DNA from: Phytophthora hibernalis
Lineage: Eukaryota; Oomycota; Peronosporomycetes; Peronosporales; Peronosporaceae
Direction of reading: 5' to 3'
Length of the DNA stretch: 64,000 nucleotides
NCBI GenBank assembly: GCA_012656075.1
Contig: JAAKBF010000343.1
Location: 310,001 to 374,000, forward strand
Numbering within the stretch: the first letter of the stretch is position 1; every line of letters begins with the position of its first letter. The translations under genes were made by a program, and so were the position numbers. The notes under the pieces were generated by a model. It did no database searches. It had not been told where the DNA came from and was given only the letters and a program-made list of their open reading frames with translations. This document shows, piece after piece, positions 11,828 through 23,344 of this stretch.

Positions 11828-13070
11828 TTGGCACAAATGCTGTGGCCGACAACAGGACGCCTCAAGACGCCCTTGCTCGGCCGTCGCCCCGCACTAGCGC
11901 GTTGCCTCCTCACGACCCAAGCAGGTGACGAACATGACGACGGTGCTGAGACCATTCACCACTCGACCAGACGATGGGTGAACAAGTTCTTCCCCGCTCT
12001 CCTAACGTACAAGGAACTGAATGAAAACCTTATAGTTTTGTCGTCCCAAGTGACACCCCTGACCCAAAGTGGCGTGGGGCTATAGACTCGGAATCGCGGT
12101 GTGCGACTTGAGGAAAAACTTCACAAAGAAGATTTACCCACCACTCTGGCAGACGACCTCGAGAAGCTCAACTTTGTCCAAGATGTGACCCAATATCACT
12201 GGTTATGCCCTCTCTCAGACGCTTCTACGAGCTCAAGGGTCATACGGACGTTCCTCAACATTTCGATGTGCCGACGGGGATAAGACGTGGCCCGAGCAGG
12301 CGTGGGGGTGGGCACTTGGATGCAGCGTCACCAGTATTCGCGGTCGGGATTCCTACCCAGACCAGATTGTTGCGTCGAAGGAAGAGCTCGAGGAATGGAT
12401 TTCTGCTTCGGAGACATCTCCGAAAGAAATTGGACTGAGAAAGTTTTACCGGCGCTGGGGGTGAATCGTCAAGTGTTTGATCATTGCATCGTCGAACAAT
12501 CGTTTCTTGTTCCCGCTAAACTCCATGGCCGGAGAGAGCGTGGGGGATGCGCCTTGGGTCTATTGTCAGGAGAATTCGAGTTGGTCAAGTTTTCGCAAAA
12601 CAATTGATACGTGATAAGGCGCTTTTCGATGCTGTTGGTTTCGCATGGGATGCTCGTCGCTCGGTGTGGAAGGAGCGCATTGTGCCAATATTGAAGGCTT
12701 TCGCGGCACAAAATGGACACTGCAAGATTCCGTCAAGTTTTGTGGTGCCGTCACATGATCCTTGGCCAAAGAGTGGGTGGGGCTTAAGCTCGGAGTGAAA
12801 CTCTGCCGGATAAGGAAGTACGGCTCGTTTTTTCGCATTTCGGTCGCGATGCCGACATGTTGGACGCGTTGGGACTCAATTTGAGACTATCGCCTGAAGT
12901 ATTTGGCAAGTATGTCGCCCCACTGCTGGACACTTACGCGACCGTGACCGGAAACCGATACGTTCCAGACGACTTTGTCATCCCGTCGGAAGTTCCGTGG
13001 CCTGAAAAAATGTGGGGCGTTCATCTGGGCGTCATTGTAGCGCGCAATGCTCAGCATGGGGTTGAATAGC
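11828..13070 (+). pseudogene. Helicase-associated-domain protein, frameshifted
   Basis: Several frames carry the repeat typical of helicase-associated (HA) domains, in which a Trp-Pro-(E/K)-x-x-W-G core is preceded by a (V/I)P(S/T) strand. Examples are the segment around 12230-12390 (WPEQAWGWALG in one frame), FVVPSHDPWPKSGWGLSSE (about 12735-12798) and FVIPSEVPWPEKMWGVHLG (about 12975-13040). The N-terminal LARCLLTTQ region (11870-11920) could be a mitochondrial presequence. Oomycetes have families of mitochondrial proteins made of tandem HA repeats; the biochemical role is not established. At least four frame changes and a TAG make this copy non-functional. It lies directly upstream of Crypton B with no visible spacer, so the Crypton may have landed in its 3' end. 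Confidence 0.7.
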
Positions 13071-13139
13071 AAGGAGAACAAGTGGGAAAGTTCATGCCGG
13101 CACCTTGTTGGCGCGTTGCCGGACGAGGTTGATCTTTGA

Positions 13140-14730
13140 CTACTTAGACAATCGTTCTTCGTCTTCACTGAGCAAATTCACAAATGAATTCCAAGTTTTA
13201 GGCAAACCTATCAGAGGCAATATCTTCTACTTGGCCAGTTTCTCTCTGCGGATGGCGGCAATTCCCTGGGGCGACAGAATGAGTCTTGGAAGCTGCTTCT
13301 TGCGTGCAGGCAGCGGCTTCCTACTGGTGGGTATCTAGGTGCATCCTTAGTAGTGATGATGTGGTATCTGTATGGACGTAGCTCGGATGCAGAGCAACTC
13401 GAAAAACAACAGCTCTCGGTACTACCTGGTAAGCCATTTCAGTGAATTGCTATTTGCTGACTCATACTAGACTAACATGTTGTTGCTCTGTTAGGTGGAG
13501 TACTCTTTCTCCGCTTCAAGCGGGTCAAGACAGCTTTATTACAGGGCATCTTGCTGTTCAAAGACCCAGCATTTTTCCTAACCTGCCCACTTTTTACTTT
13601 GGCTGCCGCACTCACAATGCAGACGGCGCCCACCAAGCGCTTTCCCCCAGTTTCAGTCCACGAAGCGGAGCGCTGCTGTCGCGAGCGATGTTGAGGACTT
13701 GACCCTCGTCGAGCTGCTGGAGGCGGACGACGATCTGAAGACTCACCAAGCACCAACGGCATCGGGCAAGCGCTCTGTACCTGGTGCACAAGCATACGTC
13801 AGTCGTTTGCTGGTTAGAGTTAAGCAAGTAGCACAAGAGAGGCAGATCCGACTTACCTCGGGGCTTACCTCGCACTCCTTTAGGCGGGTGCGGCCATGCA
13901 CGCCAACGACGGCAGTGTGGCCGAGAACTGGATCATCGAGCGCGGCGGCTGGCAGCTGGACCGTGTCAACAAAGCGTTTGGCTACATGCTGGCACGACGC
14001 AGGCCGATCAGAAGGTATCCCGAGTCTTGAGCGGGTGGAAACCGAAAGAAGGTGCCCGACTTCCTTCACTGCTTTCCCTTGAACCCCCATGTCGCGACCG
14101 TGCCCAAACGCTACAAGCTCTGCTGTTGACGAACTCGCTAGAGTTTGCCACTATTAGGCGCGCCTTCACCCCACTTCCAGACCCAACTAGTCCACGTAGT
14201 TGCGGCTGTGAGTCCTCGGCGGTACTTGCGATTGTCAAGGAGCAGTCCGAGCAGATCCAACTTCTCATCCTTCAGAACAAAGGCTTGAAGAACGGCAGTT
14301 AGCACTTGAGTCATGGCTGCACACTCAGGCATCTGCACCAGCAACCGGCGAGCAACCCAACAAGGGTCCACCATCAGTCATCTCAACAGTCCAGCAGGTA
14401 CAAAAAACCGTGCGCTCGAAGAAGAAGGGCTCGCAGTCTCTATCTGCAGTCTGGTTTGAGTGGTTTACGTCGGAGCCACGTGTATATGCCTCGCGATCTG
14501 TCAAAAAGACAACGCTGTACGAGTTTAGACACGCCGTCGGGTATATGATGCTGTTCTTACCGATTGGGTTCGCACTAGACGAAACATCCGATGCTTTCAA
14601 GAGCGAGGTGCTGAACGCTGGAGTGAAAGCACAGGATAACACGCTAGACTTCTTGAAATCGAATGGATCGTCAGCGCTTGCAGTCGGCACGAAATCCGTT
14701 TACTTGAGGAAATATAACAATCACACGTAG
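13140..14730 (+). mobile_element. Crypton (tyrosine-recombinase element), copy B, degenerate
   Basis: The same order of blocks as Crypton A appears here: VVMMWYLYGRSSDAEQLE (about 13345-13400), an intron, LFLRFKRVKTALLQG (from about 13500), TCPLFTLAAALTMQTAP (about 13580-13630), and the catalytic block at 13860-14010 with LTSHSFRR, AAMHAND and ENWIIERGGWQLDRVNKAF ending at GYML with the catalytic tyrosine. The helical tail follows, and the C-terminal part from about 14410-14730 (VWFEWFTSEPRVYASRSV) matches 4602-4895 of copy A. Frames change repeatedly and a stop follows the His-Ala-Asn block. The N-terminal region is poorly preserved compared with copy A. Confidence 0.8.
13429..13494 (+). other. 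Intron in Crypton B
   Basis: A 66 bp GT-AG intron with donor GTAAGC, a branch-like GACTAAC about 22 bases before the acceptor, and acceptor TTAG. It joins the helix block to the LFLRFKRVKT beta strand. The position is the same as the relic intron in Crypton A. Confidence 0.8.
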
Positions 14731-14959
14731 AATTCTGAGAGGCCCAATAGCCCATATCCCACAATAAACACGGACAGTCCATGCGGAGACGCCCTTCCGG
14801 CGCTATGCACGGCTGGGCAAGTGATGCGACAGCGTCACTATCGAGGAGGTTGACGGCCTGGATGCCGCGCCTTACTACACCACACCACATTGAAATATTC
14901 CAGCAGCAACCAGCAGGTCCAGCCATCGCTAGCGGAGCGCCCAGCACACATACGTCGGA

Positions 14960-16520
14960 GATGCCAGGCCTGAGCGCGTCGGAGCTGTCCCCGCAAACGC
15001 TGTACCCTGGCGATACAATCGAATATTTTTGCCATGATTTCGTCTGGGGTGACCCAAGAGGGAACCGTTCAGCTCTTGCGTCGACGCCAGCGACGCGGAC
15101 TTTCCGATAGATGCTAGCACGCAGGAGGTGTTCCCGCTCGACATGATGATGAAGAGGGTGGCGGACCGCTTGGCGACCTGGTCCCGCGCGACGCCACCAC
15201 GTGGTGAAAACTTTGAACATACCAGCTGAGTAGTGGGTCGTTTGCGTCTCCGACGAGGGCCAGCGCTTTAAAAAGGCGGTCAAGGGCGTAGTTAAGGATT
15301 CAATAGAAACCATTCGCGAGGATCTTGGCCAAGTGCCCGAGGAGATTGTCCCTGAGAGCCTTCAGTCTGCATGCGTCAGCCCTCTGCAACCAGACCCAGA
15401 ACCTGAGAAGCCGCCCAGCACACGTGTTATTAACTTGCCGTGGCTCTCGAGTCAAGAAAATTCAGTGCTCTACCCCTGATACCCACGACGCAAACGAGGA
15501 AACAACTCAAAAGACATCTATTCACGAGAATATCAATGTTGGCCCAGGAGGGGACGTGACGTCGACGGAATCCGTTAGGAACCACGTGCGTGATTAGCGG
15601 CACCATGCTCGCGGCGGCAGTATCCTACATGAAGTCGATTCCGAATCGCCACGGGCGTGGCAAGATCCGAAAAACCAGGCCAAGAAGCGGAGAGTGGAGT
15701 GGTTGGTGCCCAGGTCACGCAAACGCAAGAATCTGGCGAAGTGTGCAATTACTAGCAGTGGCCAACAGATCTACCACGCGAAGGCTGGTCAAATTAAGAA
15801 CGTACTCCGTTCTCCTGAGGTCAGGTTGCGCCTCCGTAGTCTACTTGCGAGAAGCTTGTTGTTTCCTGACACCTCTGTCCAGAAAATACTCTCTCCATTG
15901 AAGAAGTTCCGTGGTCCAAGAACATTAAGCACATTGAAACATGCGCTACTAGTGGTGTCACTTTCAGTGACATCGGAGCATTCGACCCGTTTCAATGTAT
16001 ATGCGACTGTTTCCTGGACTCATATAGTAACGTAGCTAGTGCGACGTTCTGCACTCCAAGCAGTTACAAACTCGGGGAACGATGCAGCAACGCACCCGCA
16101 CTCTAGCAACACTCAAACTATTCGATACAGGGAGAGTAGGACTAGGCGTGTACACGACGACAATCCTGGACGTTGGAGATGTCCTAGGCAAGTACTGTGG
16201 TGCGTTGAGCGAGTTCCCGGTCATTGTGGAAGGCCAAGTCGTGAAGCAAAACAGTGGCTTCACCTTGCTGTACAACGCAAAATCTACTAAGCGGAACTAC
16301 GTCTACGTAGACACGCTAAAGAGCGGCTTCGTTAGTCGCTTCATTTGTCACGCGTGTGACCCGAACGCGATATTCGTGGAGCAACACAACCGCTCGAGCG
16401 CCAAGGTCTTATTGAAGAGGATAAAAGATGTCAAGGCTGGCGCTCAGATCACCCAATTACGGGAACGAGCGCTGGTTCCAGTGCGCTTGTGAGGACTGTT
16501 GGCAAGTTGCAAATGAGGAC
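14960..16520 (+). pseudogene. SET-domain protein of an oomycete multigene family, broken
   Basis: The N-terminal region (from about 14985, TLYPGDTIEYFCHDFVWGDP, then FPLDMMMKRVADRLATWSR near 15135) is followed by a middle segment at 15690-15900 (QIYHAKAGQIKNVL). A cysteine-rich pre-SET/AWS-like part lies at 15980-16080, then the SET domain at 16110-16500, which includes GLGVYTTTILDVGDVLGKYCG, NYVYVDTLKSGF, and FICHACDPNAIFVE in place of the usual N-H-x-C-x-P-N. SET domains transfer methyl groups to lysine, usually on histones. The conserved Asn-His pair is Cys-His here, which would weaken activity. A frame change at CCC (16452-16454) cuts off the post-SET cysteines, and other breaks occur upstream. 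Confidence 0.75.
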
Positions 16521-16529
16521 GTCAACGAC

Positions 16530-17390
16530 GACCAAGAAGCTCGCGTCGGTGGATAGTAAGAGTAGCACCGCGGATTCTGCATATTACGTTGAGATCTCTT
16601 ATTTCTACAATTTCATGTGTTCATTTGTTTTGAAAAGAGGAATGTATTACAAAACTTAAGAAATACTCGAGCTGTAGGCTTCCGCAATGGTAATACCAGT
16701 CGAACTAAGACCTCATCACATTCACATCTAGCGATTGGTGTGCACTGGGTTAGTTGTAGCTCATCGCCGGCCCATTCGAGCGTGGGCGACCGGTGTTATC
16801 AATGTCAGCCACTCTCGTTTGCGACGTGAAACGAGGATGTCGCTACCACTACTGTCGACATTCGCAGTGCATCGCAGAGCAAATAGCACGTGAATGCACG
16901 AGCCAAAGACGATTCAATGATTGAACGGACACCACTGCCGCTCCACATCGACCGGGCAACCGCCCCACGGCTGCCTTTCAACCTCCATCCGGGCATAAAT
17001 TGCCCCCATTTGAGCTGATACGGCGATTCCTTCTTCGCTGCGTTTGTTAGGGGCCACTATGACGCGAGGAGGGCGAAACGAAATCACTAAAATGATCGAT
17101 AGAGATCCAGTAATCGCACCGTCGACAGTTTGGCCTTCTGCAACCCCTAACAAATTAGCACGCTTCAGCTCCGACACACGTCGAGCGAGGGTTGCAGTAG
17201 GGACCACGCCGAATTCAAAAGTTCGCACGCTTCTAGATTGGTCCTGGCAGCAGGCATTTAACTCTCTGAACAGAGACCCCATCTTCAAGCACCGACGTGT
17301 AGGTTATATACATCTCGTAGGGGATACTAGCGTGTGGCCTCGAGGAAAATAACGTTATGTGCTTTTGAATCTTCTTCATTACGTGGAAAA
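16530..17390. other. No recognisable gene
   Basis: Overlapping open frames on both strands (for example 16914-17288 minus and 17044-17352 plus) lack family resemblance or a promoter-like context. I see nothing I can support. Confidence 0.5.
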
Positions 17391-17396
17391 AGCACA

Positions 17397-18290
17397 TCAA
17401 AAATCAGTAGCCGGGATTGTCTCCAAATACTGCTGCAAGAGCAGTGCACTGCGCTTTGTCTCCGTCAGCCATCGCGTATTGCACAACCAATTTTTCTGCG
17501 TGACCCAGTAGTAGAGCCGCCGCAGTGCCAGTAGAGCAGCCAGGAATACCGGTTGCGTCTCCTGAGAGATAATAAACAGAGCTACCAAACGGAATCTGCG
17601 CGAACGGTCCGATAAACCAGCGACTACGATAGGGTAATCGCACTAATTCATTTTGTAGGTCACATCCAGGTACAAAATGAAGCTGTCCGTAGGAACTAGC
17701 AACCTTAGCGTCAATGCCTCTGTCGAGAGGCCAACAAGAAATGACTTCTCGCCGGAGCCATTGCCTACTACTGGCTTGGCAGTGTTGTCCATCTGCCAGC
17801 CGAACGTGAAGGGTTGAGTCATCAGCTTAGATCCGTTGAATGCATGTTCATGAATCCATACCCTTAGTTCATTGACGAGATCGTGGTTCTTCTTGTTAGT
17901 ACGCCCGTAATGGTTCACAAAGTTCTGTACAGTCTTCAGCGACGGAAGCTCCTCGAGAGGAGTGGAAACATGCCAGACATGACCTCATCGGCCGCAAGTG
18001 ACTCTCCGCGAGCTCCCGGCAGAACGACTTCTGCGTCGTGGTCAGCTTTTTGCGCCTTTACGACGACGCTAGAGTGTTGTGCTCGCCGTATTCGAAGATC
18101 GACGCATGTTTGTCTCCAGACATGACGATGTTCCCGCGCCACGCGCACTTGATGCCACTTGCATCGCCGCCCACTTCGGAATTGCACACAGAAGGCGGTA
18201 ACGCATCTTGTGGTCAGCTTCTGGGCATAGCGTGCACGCCATTGTTTAGCTGTTGTCGATGTCGAACGACTTGAGAGACACCACAACCTC
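17397..18290 (-). pseudogene. Mutator-like (MULE) transposase relic
   Basis: Minus-strand frames at 17643-17918 and 17397-17588 together match the core of a MULE transposase. Its signature is a strand with FILYLDVTYKMN (catalytic Asp), followed about 20 residues later by LVALFIISQETQPVFLAALLALRRL. In the third frame HAEKLVVQYAMADGDKAQ supplies the second acidic block. Upstream (higher coordinates, 17930-18280) a zinc-finger-like region of the FLYWCH/WRKY-GCM1 type is recognisable from fragments such as MSGDKHASIFEYGEHNT and PMRSCLACF. Frames change at about 17640 and 17930. No terminal inverted repeats were located. Confidence 0.75.
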
Positions 18291-18299
18291 TTCGGCTTC

Positions 18300-19630
18300 G
18301 ACGGCGTCGACGTCGACAGCTTTCTTGCGCAAGATCACACGCCTCGGCACGACCGCTCCGCTGGACGTGAATTCGGGGAATAGTGTGGCTCCCACCAACA
18401 CTGCTGGGGACCACTTATCTTGGGAACGAGTGCTGGTTGGCCAGTTTCCACCTAACCCCGCCCCGATTGCGCGCTTTTCGCAACGCGTATAAACTAAACT
18501 ATCTATTGTGCTGGCACACTACTCTGCTGTGTTGACCAGTTTTTATGGTGCTGACGCAGACTAACTGTGCCATGTCTGTACTGTTGTGTGTCGGTAATGC
18601 GTTATCGGTGCAAAATGAATCAAAAAGACGACAAGAGTCGAAACAAAAGTACATTGGCTCAAGGAATCACGTATTACGATCTGTTACTTATCAATTGTCG
18701 CGCATCAGTCACAAGCAGTACTCACTGGTGTTCACTCTCATTTTCATCGTCGCCCTCTTCTCCGCACCCATGGAGCTAGAGCTCGTGGTGTGTCTTCTTT
18801 CGTTCTCCAGCTTTTTGGCCCGGCCGTCGCAAGACAACTAGCTTGCCCAATGTCAACCCTTTGTCGGCCACCTTCATGGTGATGTAGTGTTTCATGTACC
18901 AAGCCTTCACAACTTCGACCTATCGCTTTAAAAAACACTTCGGTGATGACTTCGGTAGAAAGCCGGTGATCACCACACAAGCACTGAAGGATACCTTCGT
19001 TAAATCCCCGTGTGGCTCAAACAACAACCTCATTGATGACCTCTCTTGGAATGCATCCTTCTTGGGTTCGTCCTTATTTCCGAGTACATGGTTTTCAACC
19101 CTGACTCCCGAGTACATTGGCTGCTTTTGAGTTCTCTGATGTGCACACTTGAAAATCATTAATCCAGAGTAACGATCGATATTATCCAATCAGATTAGCG
19201 TATCTAGCGTGGACGGGCATCCAGCGTGTACTTGGGGTCGGGAATGACTGACCGCAACGCCCAAAGACCTACACGCACAAACGACAACTTGATCTCTCGG
19301 TCGCCAGTTGGGGAATAAACCGCAACCAGTCTTCTTTCTTTGTTATCTGCAACAGCCTCGTCCTGTATTATCCTTGCAGCAGTAGCAAGTCGCTGTGTAT
19401 CCCAACATTGTACCCCTGAGCGAGACCCGACCTACAGGGTGAAGCTTTTACGAGCCCAAGCAAATGCCCCACCTTGTACCTTGAATTTGGGAGTGAACCG
19501 TTCAGCGCATACCAGTACGATGGTAATTTTACACGATAGTCAGGCTATTGCATAGCTGCGGTGCTAGATAGCCTGCATGTACTCGGAGGTAATGCGTTTA
19601 CTCTGGAGTCATGATCGGTTGGCGTTTACT
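18300..19630. other. Unassigned sequence
   Basis: Minus-strand frames at 18744-18980 and 18920-19189 contain peptide-like stretches (WYMKHYITMKVADKGL in one frame) that suggest decayed coding sequence. I cannot place them in a family. The plus-strand ORF at 18545-18841 has a hydrophobic tail but no start context. Confidence 0.4.
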
Positions 19631-19636
19631 CGGAAT

Positions 19637-20005
19637 TCACTGAAGTGTACTCGCAATCAAGTAGCGATCTCCTTCTCGTCTCAAAAGCTGAATTACATCG
19701 AACCGGCTCTGTCCATGAATATATCGACTAGCATTCTTGAAAGCTTCGACGATCGTTTCGGCAGGGAAGTACGTTACTGAATGTAGAAATTTGACGACAT
19801 CATCACGTGATGTGGCAGCATTTATGGATGCTTGAGATACGCGATGCTGATCACAGAGAAACCCCACCATTTCTATATTTCCTGACGACGCAACACGCTC
19901 GAAGGCCTCATCAAATGCCTCCACTGCTATAGGCCCACTGCCCAACAAAAACGCCACAATATCCGTATGCCCGTGTTTAGCAGCGTTGAAATGGATTGAA
20001 TGGGG
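19637..20005 (-). pseudogene. Ankyrin-like family fragment (ANK-1)
   Basis: An open minus-strand segment with repeats of about 32-35 residues: GHTDIVAFLLGSG, FDEAFERVASSGNIEMVGFL, and VVKFLHSVTYFPAETIVEAFKNASRY. The pattern of A-x-x-(V/I)-(V/K)-x-F-L followed by (P/S)-x-E-x-(I/V)-x-x-A-F matches the other five members in this window. Both ends of the gene are missing, and the 5' side stops abruptly near 20005. Confidence 0.75.
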
Positions 20006-20411
20006 TTAAGCAAGGGCTCGCGAAAACAACGATATGCAAGCCTCTCTCGTGAAGCCTATAGCCGTTGTCCAAAACGTGGACAACGGAGTTTGCCTTCACA
20101 CTTCCTTCCAGGAACTAGGTGCCTGCAAGAACTGTCCTAAGCACCCGTGTTAATTACAGCAGATATGTCCTGGCATAAGCCAAAAAGTTAGAACTTCCAG
20201 GTTTCATTCGTACTGTAAAATTTACTTGGTGATGATGAACGTCGGCACTCGAGGGTGCGTGAGCCGGGGTACACTTTGCTAAGCCGTTGGTCACCGACTC
20301 GGTGTGCTTTCCATTCTATCCTCTTCAATAAATTCTTCAGTGACGATGTTCTGAAAAACCCACTTCACCGTATGTTTTTTTCAAAACAGGCCACAGAATG
20401 GAGAAGACTGC

Positions 20412-20420
20412 GCTCATTTC
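20412..20420 (+). promoter_or_regulatory. Oomycete initiator-like element
   Basis: GCTCATTTC, followed by AGAATTGG, matches the oomycete initiator consensus (GCTCATTYY) with a partial flanking element. It is 21 bases before the ATG of the small secreted-protein ORF. Confidence 0.5.
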
Positions 20421-20441
20421 AGAATTGGTGGTGAAGTAACT

Positions 20442-20666
20442 ATGCCACTCACCATGATAGTCGTGGTTTTAATCTTCATCGCCACCACTTACACCGCAGC
20501 CATGACTTCAGACCACTCCTCCTCGGCTACGCAGCAGCAGCCCTTGTTTTTTGATAACCTGCCACCCCTGCAACCCAACATTCATATCAAACGACAATCA
20601 ATGCAAATTTGCGGGCAATCCACATTCCATGCGCTCGTGAATCCAATGATCTCACCGAATAACTAG
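20442..20666 (+). CDS. Small putative secreted protein, 74 aa
   Basis: An ATG-initiated open frame starts MPLTMIVVVLIFIATTYTAA, a typical signal peptide with a hydrophobic core and small residues at a likely cleavage site near residue 20. The mature part is Ser/Gln/Pro-rich, carries two Cys or fewer, and has no RXLR, LFLAK or other effector motif that I can see. An initiator-like element lies just upstream. It may be the surviving 5' end of a longer secreted-protein gene, because downstream sequence soon becomes a LINE relic. Function unknown. Confidence 0.4.
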   Translation: MPLTMIVVVLIFIATTYTAAMTSDHSSSATQQQPLFFDNLPPLQPNIHIKRQSMQICGQSTFHALVNPMISPNN

Positions 20667-20789
20667 AGCGCGCACTACAATGGTTTCATGACTTTTCTCG
20701 AAGGTGAGACCACTTCACGTACAAGCTTGTCGATGGCGCAACATATCTTCTGAAAACTTTGGGGAATACGGCATCCGTGAAGTGCCTGC

Positions 20790-22782
20790 TTGCAGCCACG
20801 CGGGTTAAATCCATTGTACCAGCCTTTAATAATGCGACGAGCATTCCTAGTGCGTCTATTGGTAACAAGACGATCCCTTACTTACATGGAGGAAGAGTTT
20901 TCGCACCATGGAAGGTTCTGCGGAGAATGGCTGCCTTACACTGTCTTGGCAAGTCTTCGACTGTTTGACGAGGCAGGGAATATGGTCAATCCCAACCCGC
21001 GCTACCGGACCCTATGTAAGCCTCGGACGCTCCTCAAAGATATTATCCACTGGCGGTGGTCGGCACATGCCCACCTTATTGTTACGGTCTTAACCAAGCG
21101 CTTCTCATCGGGTGTTAGGCAGCAAGTGGGCCACTTGATGCTAATGCTTCTTCTTAATTTCCCAGCACTACTCTATCACGGCGACCACAGTGGTACTGTC
21201 AGGTATGCTGTCACAGAGTGTGTGACTCCCCACCGCTGTTGACAATTGGAGCGAGCGGCATACTGGTCAATACGCAGGTGCAGGCCACGGCGGATACCCA
21301 TACCGCTCCCATCACATCCCACCGTGAATTAATTAACATAGTGGCTGGCATACTCGGCGAAAGAGCTAAACTGGAATGGGTGCACCCACACCCTCGGGTC
21401 TGTCGAATGGCGTGCCTATGGGCTGGATAGAGACATTTGTCCACCGGTAAGAAGGAGTATAAGGCGCTACTGGTTGCCCGGAAGCACCTAAAAGCGATCA
21501 AGCGACTTGAGAAGCCGATCTCTCGGTGGACCGCTACGAACTCGTCGGCGGGTCGGGGGCTGCAAAACGTCGGGTGGGAGAGTATCCAACGAATTGTGGG
21601 CTAAACCATTGGGGTTCGCAGCTGCCCTTTAGACTTAAACACCATGCGCTGTCGGTCTACAACCCCGTGACTGCGGGACTTGGCTGTCCACACACAGAGT
21701 GTATTCGGGCGCATCGGGTGGACCTACGGCCTATTTTCTGGATGTGCCCAGCTGCGGCCCAACTCCGCAGCGTGTTCCTCAAACAATGGCACAGGGCAGG
21801 CATGACTGTAGTGGACGCAGAACATAATATCTTCTCTTTAACGATTTCTGCTGTTCCTGCGAGGCTGATGGCGGATTTAGGCCGCCTGATATCTGGCCAA
21901 CCGGACGCTGTAATTACGGCGGTCGGCGATGCGGTGGACAAAGTGATTGAAGGTTGCTGGAGACGTGTAGAAGCGCTTTACTTACTGCGCGCATAGAGGT
22001 GGAGGAATGCGTACTTTCACGATCTGAATGATACGTCTGCCCAGCATCACATCCGGGGTCTTGAGGCTAGATTGCGGGCCGGATACGCGGCGGTAACAGC
22101 GGGACTCCCAGCTACGGTGGACCCTACGCTGCGACACCGGCTCAGCCGACTCATCCGAGACTCGCTCACAACAGCCGGGAATGACATAACTTCTATGCGG
22201 TGGGCGCGTTCAAGGTAGTTTTTCCCTTTACGCTAATGGTGTGCCCGGCGCCGCTAAGGATGGTGGGGGAGGGAGGAACACTGATTGCGGAAGCCAACTT
22301 CGCTTCGGGGCGGACCACAGTTAAGTACATGAGTAGTGTCCACGTGGAGGTCGAAATATGACGGAGGCGCTGGGGCCGCGCACATAGGCCCCCTTCGGTG
22401 ACTCCGGGTTTGCAAGCAAATGGGCTGGAATTATGTCCATGTTGCCGGGGACAATGACATCACGATTCGTCAACACGCACTACGCAGGGCTCCTAGAGTG
22501 GCAGCCCTGCAAGGGCCTTATTGGCAGGCACGCCGACGCGCTGACACGGTGAAGGTGACGGCATGGAAAACAGTAGAACGCGAACACAATGTAGCTGCTC
22601 ACACATTGGCCACCATGGCGCGGACAAGCCAGAAACCCATGGAATGGAAAGCCTTCGACACGACGTCCATGCAGACACGTTGGGATGCTATCAAAACCAA
22701 GTCCACCGAGAATGTGGCGCGCTGCGCAACGGAATGGCGGGGCGATATGCTAACCCAGAGGGCTGCCGCCGAACCGGTGTAA
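20790..22782 (+). mobile_element. LINE-like retroelement relic (zf-RVT and RNase H part)
   Basis: Degenerate frames match the C-terminal half of an oomycete non-LTR-type polyprotein. The linker region is at 20790-21242 (LRLFDEAGNMVNPNPRYRTL). A zf-RVT-like segment lies in 21526-21996 (CPHTECIRAHRVDLRPIFWM and CPAAAQLRSVFLKQW). An RNase H domain lies at 22200-22782, with a glycine-rich start, GWNYVHVAGDNDITIRQ (the second acidic block is GD), YWQARRRADTVKV, and REHNVAAHTLATMAR in place of the usual R-x-x-N-x-x-A-D. The reverse-transcriptase core itself is not visible. Several frameshifts and a stop at about 22360 mark it as dead. Confidence 0.65.
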
Positions 22783-22948
22783 CTCTACAGGTGCCCTGTC
22801 TTCTCCTGTGCAATGCACAAAAGAGACTGAAGAGGTCGACTGTGTTAAGGACAGTGAATCTGTTTCGGGCATTAGATGGCGTTAGGTAGAACTAAATGAC
22901 ATTAATGTACCTCAGTTCAAAAGCAAAATCAAAAATCAAGACGATCCC

Positions 22949-23341
22949 TTGCCCAGCCAGAAAAAAGTTCAATATATCGCTCGCCGGGTGGGCAGCAGAA
23001 ACTATCATAGTATATGTGATGAAAATAGCACCGCCGTGCTGCAGTTTTTGTGTACCACCGAGCACATTTCTTCTGAGCTGCTGATTGACGCATTTGTGGG
23101 CGCGGCTGAACATGGACGACTAGCAGTCTTGAACGCTCTCTACAAAGAGAAATGCATTCTGCCGGAGGTTGTCCACGAGGCATTTGAAAGAGCTATTGAA
23201 GGTGGGTATACGCAAGGTGTGAAGTTTCTAGTTGACAAGTTTGAAATATCGGTTCCAGACAAGAAAAGTGTTTTGCTCAGCACAGCTCGCGATGGTAAAC
23301 TCGCTGCGTTGAAGATTCTGTACAGTTATGAAAACTGGTGA
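22949..23341 (+). pseudogene. Ankyrin-like family fragment (ANK-2)
   Basis: An open frame of about 110 residues carries three ankyrin-like units (ISSELLIDAFVGAAEHGRLA, LPEVVHEAFERAIEGGYTQG, VLLSTARDGKLAALKIL). From about 23008 to 23290 it is almost identical in DNA to 30421-30691 within ANK-3, which indicates a recent segmental copy. The 5' part of the gene is absent and the preceding sequence is LINE relic. Confidence 0.75.
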
Positions 23342-23344
23342 AGT

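Noticed and set aside
14597..15313. Minus-strand open frame of 238 residues
   Set aside because: It overlaps the Crypton B tail and the SET gene N-terminus, both supported by recognisable motifs on plus; the minus peptide has no motif and looks like a shadow of GC-rich coding sequence.
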